64,000 bases of DNA. Origin: Dermatophilaceae bacterium Soc4.6 (GTDB lineage: Bacteria > Actinomycetota > Actinomycetes > Actinomycetales > Dermatophilaceae). The stretch covers positions 744,001-808,000 of the forward strand of contig JAZGVH010000002.1 in assembly GCA_039889245.1 (NCBI GenBank). Direction: 5' to 3'. A program made the position numbers and the translations under genes. Shown piece after piece: positions 7,601 to 14,875 of this stretch (position 1 is its first letter; every line of letters starts with the position of its first letter). Below the pieces are notes generated by a model, which saw only the letters and a list, made by a program, of their open reading frames with translations, had not been told where the DNA came from and did no database searches.

Positions 7601-8962
7601 TCAGCGGGCGAGGGCGCCCATCGGGTCCCACGCCGGTAGCACCAGGGGCTCGTCGTCGAGGTGGGCCCTCAGCTCCTCCGGGAGGGCGTCGCGCCGGACG
7701 GCGATCTCGAAGACGTGCTCGGCGAACCAGCTGTCGTTCATCGTGAAGAAGCCCTTGTCGGCGTCCTTCTCGCCCCAGCTGTTCTCGACCCGCCAGCGTC
7801 GGGCCACCGGCTCGCCGCCCTCGGCGTCCTCGCCGCCCACCACGTCCACCCCCGTCAGCAGCATCGCGTGGGTCATCATCGTGGCCCCGTGCAGCAGCCG
7901 GTCGGCCTTGGGCAGGTCGGTCGTCGTGCCGTAGACCGCGTCGTAGTCGTAGAGCGCCGCGTCCCAGACCCCGGTCTCCTTCTCGTACATCTGGTCGACG
8001 TCGCAGCCGAACCACACCGGCTCCCCGGCGACGATGGTCTCGCGAGCCAGCCGCTTGATCAGGTCGATCTCGACGTTGAGGTAGGTCACGGGCGGTGCGT
8101 CGAGCACGTTGCCCAGGAACTCGACGGTGAAGGAACGCCCGCGGGGGCTCGACGCCCGCGGGTCGTCGACGAGGCTGACGTAGTCGTCGAGCGGCACGGT
8201 GACATAGCGCGCGGCGAACTCCTGCGGGGTGAGCACGCCGTCGCGGTGGAAGGCCTTGTCCTTGTCACGCCACTGCCAGTCGACGGTCTCGGGTGGGGTG
8301 CCGAGGTGGAGGGACAGCATCCGGTGCACGGTCGAGAGCACGGCCGACTTCGCCTCGCGGAGCTGGTCGACGTCGTCGCCGGCGGCCGCACGGGCCCGCA
8401 GGTCGCGGGCCGCCTGTCGCAGCACGCTGGTGAGGTCGCGGTTCATCTGGCGGGTGCTGGAGGAGGCGACCGTCTCGGGCATCGACGACTTCGGCACGAG
8501 GCCGTACTTGCGCACGAGGGCGACGAACATGTTCCACTGCCCACCATCACCCGTCGGGTCGGTCATCAGGTGGGTCACCGTGCGGTCACCGACGTCGCGC
8601 GACGCGGTCTCGATCACCGCCTCGAGCCAGAAGTTGGCCTTCTCGAGCTTGTCCCAGAAAAGCAGGTGGTTCTGGCTGAACTCGAAGTCCTTGACGCCCA
8701 GCCGCTCGGCCGCCCCGACACGCAGCAGGTTCAGCCCGGCGAAGAGCCAGCATCGCCCGCTCTGCTTCTGGTTGGTGACCGACCAGTCGTCGAGCTGGTG
8801 CGACATCGTGCGCTGCGCCGAGACGAGCACGTCGTGGTCGAGCGCGACGGCGTCGACCTGGTTGCGGGTGAGGGCGTTCTGCAGCAGCTTGTGCCGCGGG
8901 TCGGCGGCCAGCTGCTTCGACAGCTGCTCGAGGTCCTGCGCGGTCAGCGATCCGTTGCTCAT
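7601..8962 (-). CDS. pepC: Aminopeptidase C / bleomycin hydrolase (peptidase C1B)
   Basis: Cytosolic papain-like cysteine aminopeptidase of 453 aa, the expected size for the bleomycin hydrolase family. Q65 and catalytic C71 sit in NQKQSGRCWLFAGLN; the catalytic His is in MMTHAMLLTGVD (~363) and the Asn in VENSWGEKDADKGF (~393). An upstream open stretch reaching 9316 has no similarity to the family and is excluded. The chosen ATG has no ribosome-binding site but has TACCGT 7 nt upstream, as expected for a leaderless transcript. It lies between the FAH-family gene and gltX on the same strand. Its likely job is peptide turnover. Confidence 0.92.
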   Translation of the reverse strand: MSNGSLTAQDLEQLSKQLAADPRHKLLQNALTRNQVDAVALDHDVLVSAQRTMSHQLDDWSVTNQKQSGRCWLFAGLNLLRVGAAERLGVKDFEFSQNHLLFWDKLEKANFWLEAVIETASRDVGDRTVTHLMTDPTGDGGQWNMFVALVRKYGLVPKSSMPETVASSSTRQMNRDLTSVLRQAARDLRARAAAGDDVDQLREAKSAVLSTVHRMLSLHLGTPPETVDWQWRDKDKAFHRDGVLTPQEFAARYVTVPLDDYVSLVDDPRASSPRGRSFTVEFLGNVLDAPPVTYLNVEIDLIKRLARETIVAGEPVWFGCDVDQMYEKETGVWDAALYDYDAVYGTTTDLPKADRLLHGATMMTHAMLLTGVDVVGGEDAEGGEPVARRWRVENSWGEKDADKGFFTMNDSWFAEHVFEIAVRRDALPEELRAHLDDEPLVLPAWDPMGALAR

Positions 8963-9006
8963 GCGAACCACGGTAGCCCCCCGCGGCCCGGCGCGCGCGC
9001 GAGGGA

Positions 9007-9789
9007 TCAGCGGCGCAGGAAGGGGTTGTCGAGCGTGCCGATGCCCTCGATCTCCACCGAGACGCGCTGGCCGGACAGGACCGGGCCGACCCCGGCCGGT
9101 GTGCCGGTGAGGATCACGTCGCCCGGGAGCAGGGTGAAGGCCGACGACGCATACGAGACGAGCTGGGCCACCCCGAAGACCAGGTCGGCGGTCGTGCCGT
9201 CCTGCACGACCTCGCCGTCGAGCCGGGTCGTCAGCCGCAGGTCGCTCGGGTCGAGCTCGGTCTCGATCCACGGCCCGAGCGGCTTCGAGGTGTCGAAGCC
9301 CTTGGCCCGTGACCACTGGCCGTCGCTCGTCTGCAGGTCGCGGGCAGTGACGTCGTTGGCCACCGTGTAGCCCCAGATGCAGGCGCCCGCGTCCTCGACC
9401 CGCACGTCCTTGCAGATCTTGCCGATGACGACCGCGAGCTCACCCTCGTAGTGGATGGTGTCGCTGGCCGCCAGCATCACGACGGGGTCACCGGGCCCGA
9501 TGACGGCGGTGTTGGGCACGAGGAACATCAGCGGCTCGTCGGGCAGCTCTCCGCCCATCTCGGCCGCGTGGTCGGCGTAGTTCTTGCCGATGCCGATGAC
9601 CTTGCTGCGCGGGATGACCGGCGCGAGCAGCCGCACCTCCTCGAGCGGCACGCTCGAGCCGCCGGGGGCGGGCACGATGCCGACGTAGAGCGGGTCCCCC
9701 TGCAGCGGGTGCACGACCTCGCTGCCCGGCTCGCCCTCGACGACGCCGTACGACGGGTCGTCACCGGTGGTGTACCTCGCGATGCGCAT
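9007..9789 (-). CDS. Fumarylacetoacetate hydrolase-family protein
   Basis: 260-aa FAH-fold enzyme; members hydrolyse or decarboxylate beta-diketo acids. Family motifs are VIGIGKNYADHAAEMG, the metal-binding EGELAVVIG and GYTVANDVTARD, and the C-terminal GDVILTGTPAGVGP. This short FAHD1/YcgM-like type is often found beside gltX in actinobacteria. The ATG has TAGGGT 6 nt upstream and no ribosome-binding site, so it is probably leaderless. A 15-bp odd-centred palindrome sits at the expected -35 region. Substrate (oxaloacetate or an acylpyruvate) is unresolved. Confidence 0.9.
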   Translation of the reverse strand: MRIARYTTGDDPSYGVVEGEPGSEVVHPLQGDPLYVGIVPAPGGSSVPLEEVRLLAPVIPRSKVIGIGKNYADHAAEMGGELPDEPLMFLVPNTAVIGPGDPVVMLAASDTIHYEGELAVVIGKICKDVRVEDAGACIWGYTVANDVTARDLQTSDGQWSRAKGFDTSKPLGPWIETELDPSDLRLTTRLDGEVVQDGTTADLVFGVAQLVSYASSAFTLLPGDVILTGTPAGVGPVLSGQRVSVEIEGIGTLDNPFLRR

Positions 9790-9819
9790 GCCCCCACCCT
9801 AGAGCGGCCCCGACCTCAA

Positions 9820-9834
9820 TTGACGCAGCGTCGA
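9820..9834. promoter_or_regulatory. Operator-like palindrome, copy 1
   Basis: TTGACGC-A-GCGTCGA, a near-perfect odd-centred dyad (6 of 7 pairs). It sits ~18-33 bp upstream of the -10 of the FAH-family gene. It matches copy 2 at 9871-9885 in 14 of 15 positions when one is reverse-complemented. A further half-site (GCGTCAA) lies at 9860-9866. It probably binds an unknown regulator. Confidence 0.5.
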
Positions 9835-9870
9835 GGCAGTCGAGGCATGCAGCTCCTGGCGTCAACTGCG

Positions 9871-9885
9871 TCGACGCTGCGTCGA
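9871..9885. promoter_or_regulatory. Operator-like palindrome, copy 2
   Basis: TCGACGC-T-GCGTCGA, a perfect 7+1+7 palindrome whose centre is 51 bp (about five helical turns) from copy 1. Its right end falls where the -35 of the rightward gene should be, 17 bp before the -10-like TACGAT at 9903-9908. Both divergent promoters thus appear to share one regulator. Confidence 0.55.
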
Positions 9886-9915
9886 GTCGCGCCCGGGGTC
9901 CGTACGATCGGGTGG

Positions 9916-10806
9916 GTGAGCAGGGTGGTCGAGGGCGTCGAGGTGCGGCCGCAGGAGCAGTGGCGCCCGGATGAAGCCGCCCACGCGGCCCGCGTCGACG
10001 ACGCCACCTGCGCCCACCGCACGCGGCGCAGCGACGGCCGCGCGCACCCGGTGGAGGACTTCCTCTTCACCTACTACAACCACAAGCCGTCGCACCTGCG
10101 GCGGTGGCACCCGGGTGTCGGCGTCGCCCTCGCCGGGGCCTGCGCCGACGAGCGCGCGACCTGGCGGTTCATGCGCGTCGACGGTGACACCGTCACCCTC
10201 GACACGGACGCGTTCCTCGCCGTCCGGGGCGCCAGCGTGGGCTTCGTGCGCGAGCTGCTCGGCCGCACGCTCGGGCGTCCGGCCCACCTCGGCTGCTTCG
10301 GTCTGCACGAGTGGGCGATGGCCTACCGGCTGCGGCCCGACGAGCAGCGACACGCCGACTGGCCACTGCGCCTCGGCGCCGAGGGCACCGACGCCGTGGT
10401 CGAGAGCCACCCGGTGACCTGCTCGCACATCGACGCCTACCGCTTCTTCACCCCCGAGGCGGTCCCGCTCAACACGCTGCGCCCGACCCGCGAGACCCAG
10501 GCCGCCATGGAGCAGCCGGGCTGCCTCCATGCCGGGATGGACGTCTACAAGTGGGCCTACAAGCTGACCCCGGCCGTGCCCTCCGACCTGGTCATGGACT
10601 GCTTCGACCTGGCCCGAGAGATCCGCGAGCTCGACATGCGGGCGGCGCCCTACGACCTCAGCGAGCTGGGCTACGCGCCCGTGCGCATCGAGACGCGAGA
10701 GGGCAGGGCGGCCTACGTCGCCGCCCAGCGGGCCTTCGCAGAGCGGTCCAATGCGCTGCGTCGGCGTCTGCTCGTCGTGTGCGACACCCTGCTCGCCGTC
10801 GGGTGA
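9916..10806 (+). CDS. Actinobacterial conserved protein, commonly annotated '3-methyladenine DNA glycosylase'
   Basis: 296-aa cytosolic protein. It carries the block HPVEDFLFTYYNHKPSHLRRWHPG and later CSHIDAYRFFTPEAVPLN and LHAGMDVYKWAYKL, which I recognise from an actinobacterial family routinely labelled 3-methyladenine DNA glycosylase. I see no HhH-GPD or AAG active-site motif that would justify that label, so the enzymatic role is unproven. Start GTG is chosen because TACGAT lies 7 nt upstream (leaderless pattern); no ribosome-binding site is present. A second GTG three codons in is an alternative. It is divergent from the FAH-family gene, with two palindromes between them. Confidence 0.7.
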   Translation: MSRVVEGVEVRPQEQWRPDEAAHAARVDDATCAHRTRRSDGRAHPVEDFLFTYYNHKPSHLRRWHPGVGVALAGACADERATWRFMRVDGDTVTLDTDAFLAVRGASVGFVRELLGRTLGRPAHLGCFGLHEWAMAYRLRPDEQRHADWPLRLGAEGTDAVVESHPVTCSHIDAYRFFTPEAVPLNTLRPTRETQAAMEQPGCLHAGMDVYKWAYKLTPAVPSDLVMDCFDLAREIRELDMRAAPYDLSELGYAPVRIETREGRAAYVAAQRAFAERSNALRRRLLVVCDTLLAVG

Positions 10807-10846
10807 CCGCCGACGACGGAACCCGGGCGCCCGCCGGCGGCGGTGG

Positions 10847-11338
10847 TCAGCGGCTCCGCCGACGACCGCGGTGTCGGTCTCGCTCGTGCCCACCGTGGTG
10901 GGTCCCGAGCAGGGTGTAGGCGATGGGGACGAGCAGGAAGAAGTACCAGCTCTTCGTCAGGAAGAACAACAGGGTCGCGACCAGCGGCACGAGCGTCGAC
11001 ATCGCGCCGCGGTTGCGGGCCACCCAGGAGGTCCCCTCCTGCGCCGTCGTCGCCACGGGGGCGGCAGGTGCGACCACCGGATGGCTCGCGGGGGTCGGCC
11101 CGCCGGCCGCCACCCCCGGCTCGCCCGGCAGGTCGGCGAAGAGCACGTCGAGATCACCGCGGGTGGTCGCGGAGAAGGCTGCCGTCGTGCGGCGCTCGTG
11201 CTCCGCGGGGTCGAGCCGCCCGGCCCGCCACTGCTCGCCGAGGCCCGCGATCGCCGCCTGGCGCTCGGCGTCACCGACGCGCAGCGCGGCATACGGGGTG
11301 CGGCTCGTGGTGGGCTGGTGCTCGTCGGCCTGGCTCAT
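10847..11338 (-). CDS. DUF1707 domain membrane protein
   Basis: 163-aa protein. The N-terminal DUF1707 block (LRVGDAERQAAIAGLGEQW...GRLDPAEHERRTTAAFSATTRGDLDVLFADLP) is followed by an Ala/Pro-rich linker and a C-terminal hydrophobic hairpin (TLVPLVATLLFFL; WYFFLLVPIAYTLL), ending in a very basic tail. The family is actinobacterial with no defined function, and this one is probably anchored in the membrane by the C-terminal segment. I start at the second ATG because DUF1707 proteins begin shortly before RVGD; an in-frame start 14 codons earlier is possible. Confidence 0.82.
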   Translation of the reverse strand: MSQADEHQPTTSRTPYAALRVGDAERQAAIAGLGEQWRAGRLDPAEHERRTTAAFSATTRGDLDVLFADLPGEPGVAAGGPTPASHPVVAPAAPVATTAQEGTSWVARNRGAMSTLVPLVATLLFFLTKSWYFFLLVPIAYTLLGTHHGGHERDRHRGRRRSR

Positions 11339-11406
11339 GCGCCCATCCTGACCGGCCCACCGGGCCGGCGCCGATGACACCCGTCACGATCGTGCGCCGA
11401 CACCCG

Positions 11407-13017
11407 TCAGCGCAGCGGCACCCCGTGGCGGTGAAGGCCGTAGGTGATGCCGTCGGCGAGCGCCTGCCACGACGCCTCCACGATGTTGGCGGCGACACCG
11501 AGCGTCTGCCACGACGTCTCGCCGTCGGCGGTCTCGATGAGCACGCGCGTGATCGCGTCGGTGCCGTGCGACGCGTCGAGGATGCGCACGCGGAAGTCGA
11601 TGAGCTCGAGCCGCTCGAGCTCGGGGTAGACCGCGGCGAGCGCCTGGCGCAGCGCGTGGTCGAGGGCGTTCACCGGCCCGTTGCCCTCTCCCGTCGCGAC
11701 CGAGCGGAGGCCGCCGGCGACCACCTTGACCGTCGCCTCCGACAGCGCCTCGTCGCCGCCGCGGGCGTCGGTGATGACCCGCCACGACTCGACGGCGAAG
11801 TAGTCGAGCGAACCGGGGTGCACCGTGCGGCGCAGCAGCAGCTCGAACGACGCGTCGGCGGCGTCGAAGGTGTAGCCCCGGAGCTCGAGGTCCTTGACGT
11901 GCGCGAGCAGGTCGACGACGACCTGCGGCCGGTCCGACAGGTCGATGCCCGACTCTCGTGCCTTCATCTCGATGCTGGCCCGACCGGCCATGTCGGAGAT
12001 CAGCATCCGCATGGTGTTGCCGACTGCGGCCGGGTCGGTGTGCTGGTAGAGGTCCGGGTCGACCTTGAGGGCACTCGCGTGCAGACCGGCCTTGTGCGCG
12101 AAGGCGCTCGCCCCCACATACGGCTGCCGGCTGTAGGGCGGGACCGTGGTCACCTCGCTGATGGCGTGCGCCAGACGGGTCGCGTCGCGCAGGCGCTCGG
12201 GGGGCAGCAGGTCGTGACCGAGCTTGAGCTGCAGGTTGCTCACGACGGTGAGCAGGTCGGCGTTGCCGGTGCGCTCGCCATAGCCGTTGACGGTGCCCTG
12301 CACGTGCGTGGCACCGGCCGCGACCGCAGCCATCGAGTTGGCCACGGCGCACCCGGTGTCGTTGTGGCAGTGGATACCGACGCGCGCCGAGGTGGCGGCG
12401 AGGACGTCGGCGACGACGTCCTCGATCTGGGCTGGGAGCATGCCACCGTTGGTGTCGCAGAGGGCGACCACCTCGGCTCCGGCCTCGGCGGCCACCCGCA
12501 GCGTCTCGAGCGCGTAGGCGCGGTCGGCCCGGTAGCCGTCGAAGAAGTGCTCGGCGTCGAGGAAGACCCGGCGGCCCTCACCCCGCAGGAAGGAGACCGT
12601 GTCGCGGATCATCGCGAGGTTCTCCTCCGCGGTGGTGCGCAGGGCCTCGTGCACGTGTCGCAGGTGGGTCTTGGCGACGAGGGTCACGACCGAGGCCTGC
12701 GAGTCGAGCAGGGCCCGCACCTGGGGGTCGTCGGAGGCCCGGGAGCCGGCTCGCCGGGTGGCGCCGAACGCGGTCAGCGTCGCCGTGCGCAGGTCGAGCT
12801 CGGCGGCGGCGCGCGCGAAGAACTCGGTGTCCTTGGGGTTGGCTCCCGGCCAACCCCCCTCGATGAAGCCCACGCCCAGCTCGTCGAGGTGCCGGGCGAT
12901 CGTCAGCTTGTCGGCGACCGAGAGGTTGAGACCCTCCTGCTGCGCACCGTCGCGCAGGGTCGTGTCGTAGACGTGCAGGCCGGCGAGGGCGGGCGGGGTG
13001 GCCGACGTGACGGACAT
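11407..13017 (-). CDS. cimA: (R)-citramalate synthase
   Basis: Condenses acetyl-CoA with pyruvate to citramalate, the threonine-independent entry to isoleucine. 536 aa. The TIM-barrel start has YDTTLRDGAQQEGLNLS near residue 17, metal ligands are in GIHCHNDTGCAVANS, and NGYGERTGNADL follows; the LeuA-type regulatory domain occupies roughly the last 130 residues. CimA rather than LeuA is supported by length and by the GGWPGANPKD stretch. The ATG lies ~90 nt downstream of a terminator hairpin and a leader peptide, so expression is probably attenuated by charged Leu/Ile/Val tRNA. LeuB, IlvBNC, IlvD and IlvE elsewhere in the window complete most of the pathway. Confidence 0.93.
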   Translation of the reverse strand: MSVTSATPPALAGLHVYDTTLRDGAQQEGLNLSVADKLTIARHLDELGVGFIEGGWPGANPKDTEFFARAAAELDLRTATLTAFGATRRAGSRASDDPQVRALLDSQASVVTLVAKTHLRHVHEALRTTAEENLAMIRDTVSFLRGEGRRVFLDAEHFFDGYRADRAYALETLRVAAEAGAEVVALCDTNGGMLPAQIEDVVADVLAATSARVGIHCHNDTGCAVANSMAAVAAGATHVQGTVNGYGERTGNADLLTVVSNLQLKLGHDLLPPERLRDATRLAHAISEVTTVPPYSRQPYVGASAFAHKAGLHASALKVDPDLYQHTDPAAVGNTMRMLISDMAGRASIEMKARESGIDLSDRPQVVVDLLAHVKDLELRGYTFDAADASFELLLRRTVHPGSLDYFAVESWRVITDARGGDEALSEATVKVVAGGLRSVATGEGNGPVNALDHALRQALAAVYPELERLELIDFRVRILDASHGTDAITRVLIETADGETSWQTLGVAANIVEASWQALADGITYGLHRHGVPLR

Positions 13018-13110
13018 GGGTGCTCTTTCGTCGCGAGAAGGCGCGGGGCGCCCGGGCCGACGAGGCCCTCCCTGTCGCTGCCGCCCGTCCGGGGGTGATG
13101 GCCGGGCAAC

Positions 13111-13138
13111 AAAAAGACCTCCCGGGTCAGGGAGGTCT
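13111..13138 (-). terminator. Attenuator terminator of cimA leader
   Basis: AGACCTCCC and GGGAGGTCT form a perfect 9-bp stem with loop TGACCC, directly followed by TTTTT on the minus strand. It lies between the leader peptide and the cimA ATG, so it can only act as a conditional terminator. A second hairpin (GCGACGAG/CTCGTCGC) lies just upstream at 13141-13162. Confidence 0.8.
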
Positions 13139-13163
13139 GCGCGACGAGGAGGGTCTCGTCGCG

Positions 13164-13208
13164 CTAGCCGATAATGAGCGAGGGGGTCACCCTGGCGGCT
13201 TCGGTCAT
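13164..13208 (-). CDS. cimA leader peptide
   Basis: ATG opens a 14-codon ORF, MTEAARVTPSLIIG, with consecutive CTC-ATT-ATC (Leu-Ile-Ile) codons just before the stop. The stop is followed within two bases by the hairpin that precedes the terminator. ATT is rare in this genome and is conspicuous here. The ribosome-binding site is weak (CGGG); a GTG one codon upstream could also serve. Ribosome stalling at the Leu-Ile-Ile codons when charged tRNA is scarce would permit cimA transcription. Confidence 0.6.
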   Translation of the reverse strand: MTEAARVTPSLIIG

Positions 13209-13343
13209 CACCCGGTCACTGTGCCACGGCTGTGCCACCAGATGGGACGACTGTCTCATCATGTGGTCACTCCGTCATCTCGTGCTGTGCGCGTCCGCGC
13301 CGCCGCTGGCTCTAGCCCTCCGCGACGCGGACGCAGCGACGGG

Positions 13344-14072
13344 TCAGGGTCGTCGCGATGCCACCTCGCCTGCCGCTGCGACGAGGGCCCGGAAGATGCG
13401 AGGGTCGTCGCCGACCTCGGGGTGCCATTGCACCGCCACCCGGAACTGCTGCTGCGGATCCTCGAAGGCCTCGAGGGTGCCGTCGGGGGCCCAGGCGGCC
13501 GGCTGGTAGCCGGGGTGGCTCAGCACCCCCTGGTGGTGGTACGACGGCACGTCGAGACCCCCACCGACGGCCTGCGCGAGCCGGGTGCCGTCAACCGTCG
13601 TCACCGCGTGGGAGGCGTAGGCCCCGGGTGCGCCGGCGTGCTCGACCACCCCGGCCCGGTCAGGCAGGTGCTGCTCGAGCTCGCCCCCGGCGGCAACGGC
13701 CATCACCTGCATGCCCCGGCAGATCCCCAGCACCGGCAGGTCGCGGGTCGCGCTCGCCCGGGCCAGCCGCAGCTCGAGCTCGTCGCGGTCGGGGCGCGGA
13801 GCCTGCACCGCGGGGTGGGGGGTCGCGCCGTACCTCGCGGGGTCGACGTCGGGGCCCCCGGCGATCACCAGCCCATCGAGGCGCCCGAGCACCTCGTGGG
13901 CGAGCGCGTCGTCCGCGTCCTCGCGCGGTGGCACGAGCACCACGACGGCTCCCGCGGCCTCGAGCTGGCGCACGTAGACATACGGCAGCAGGGCCGCGGG
14001 CACCTGCGACCAGACTCCCCACGACGCCGGCTCGACGTAGGTCGTGACCCCGATGACCGGTCGCGTCGTCAC
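13344..14072 (-). CDS. Gamma-glutamyl hydrolase of the PuuD type (class I amidotransferase fold)
   Basis: 242 aa. Hydrolyses a gamma-glutamyl amide to release glutamate plus the amino acid product. The nucleophile Cys is in LGICRGMQVMAV (~119) and the His-Glu pair in VQWHPEVGDD near the end; the N-terminus PVIGVTTYVEP is typical of gamma-glutamyl-GABA hydrolases. GTG start overlaps the SDR stop by 4 nt (GTGA), so translation is coupled. As the last gene of a ligase-dehydrogenase-dehydrogenase chain, it should free glutamate and end the cycle. In an ethanolamine route its substrate would be gamma-glutamylglycine; in a putrescine route, gamma-glutamyl-GABA. Confidence 0.88.
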   Translation of the reverse strand: MTTRPVIGVTTYVEPASWGVWSQVPAALLPYVYVRQLEAAGAVVVLVPPREDADDALAHEVLGRLDGLVIAGGPDVDPARYGATPHPAVQAPRPDRDELELRLARASATRDLPVLGICRGMQVMAVAAGGELEQHLPDRAGVVEHAGAPGAYASHAVTTVDGTRLAQAVGGGLDVPSYHHQGVLSHPGYQPAAWAPDGTLEAFEDPQQQFRVAVQWHPEVGDDPRIFRALVAAAGEVASRRP

Positions 14073-14836
14073 AGCGGCGTGACGTAGGCGCCCGCGATCC
14101 CTCCGTCGACCAGGAACTGCGAGGCGGTGACGAAGCTCGAGTCGTCACTGGCCAGGAAGAGCACCGCCCCCGCGATCTCGTCGGGGTCGGCGAAGCGGCC
14201 CATCGGGATGTGCACGAGCCGTCGCGCCGCCCGCTCGGGGTCGGACGCGAAGAGCTCGCGCAGCAGGGGCGTGTCGACCGGCCCAGGGCACAGCGCGTTG
14301 ACGCGCACCCCCTGCCGGGCGAACTGCACCCCGAGCTCGCGCGACATCGACAGCACCCCACCCTTGCTCGCGGTGTAGGAGATCTGCGAGGTCGCGGCTC
14401 CCATCACCGCCACGAAGGACGCCGTGTTGATGATCGACCCCTTCCCCTGCTCGAGCATGTAGGGCAGGGCCGCCTTGCAGCACAGGTAGACGCTGGTGAG
14501 GTTGACCTCCTGCACCCTGCGCCAGGCCTCGAGGTCGGTCGTGAGGATCGAGTCGTCCTCCGGCGGTGAGATGCCCGCGTTGTTGAAGGCGATGTCGACG
14601 CTGCCCCACGTCTGCCTGGCCGTCGCGAAGAGCGCCTCCACGTCGTCCGGCGAGGTGACGTCGCAGCGCACGTAGGTGCCCGACACCTCCTGCGCGACCT
14701 GCGGCCCGGTCTGCTCGTCGAGGTCGCCCACGACGACGTGGGCCCCCTCCTGCGCGAAGCGTCGGACCGTCGCCAGACCGATGCCGCTGCATCCTCCGGT
14801 GACGACGGCCACGCGGCCCTCGAGGCGTCCTGCCAT
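14069..14836 (-). CDS. Short-chain dehydrogenase/reductase (SDR)
   Basis: 255-aa NAD(P)-dependent Rossmann enzyme. Cofactor motif is VTGGCSGIGLATV (TGxxxGxG); NNAG is at ~88; catalytic Ser is in INTASFVAV and the YxxxK motif is in ISYTASKGG. An Asp after the second strand (VVVGDLDE) favours NAD(H). It sits in the gamma-glutamylation cluster between the aldehyde dehydrogenase and the hydrolase, where its likely task is to oxidise the alcohol of a gamma-glutamylated amino-alcohol. The generic label would be 3-oxoacyl-ACP reductase-like; the context argues for a catabolic role. An AGGGAG lies about 10 nt before the ATG. Confidence 0.87.
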   Translation of the reverse strand: MAGRLEGRVAVVTGGCSGIGLATVRRFAQEGAHVVVGDLDEQTGPQVAQEVSGTYVRCDVTSPDDVEALFATARQTWGSVDIAFNNAGISPPEDDSILTTDLEAWRRVQEVNLTSVYLCCKAALPYMLEQGKGSIINTASFVAVMGAATSQISYTASKGGVLSMSRELGVQFARQGVRVNALCPGPVDTPLLRELFASDPERAARRLVHIPMGRFADPDEIAGAVLFLASDDSSFVTASQFLVDGGIAGAYVTPL

Positions 14837-14875
14837 GTCGTTCGTTCTCCCTGCTCGTGTGGTGCGGATGGTGTC

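Larger units (their letters stand above)
13018..13343 (-). promoter_or_regulatory. cimA leader region
   Basis: The 326-nt gap upstream of cimA holds, in transcription order, a presumed promoter (not resolved), a 14-codon leader peptide, a stable hairpin (13141-13162) and a terminator hairpin with a T-run (13111-13138). This is the layout of a ribosome-mediated transcription attenuator. I could not draw a clean antiterminator by eye. Confidence 0.7.
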
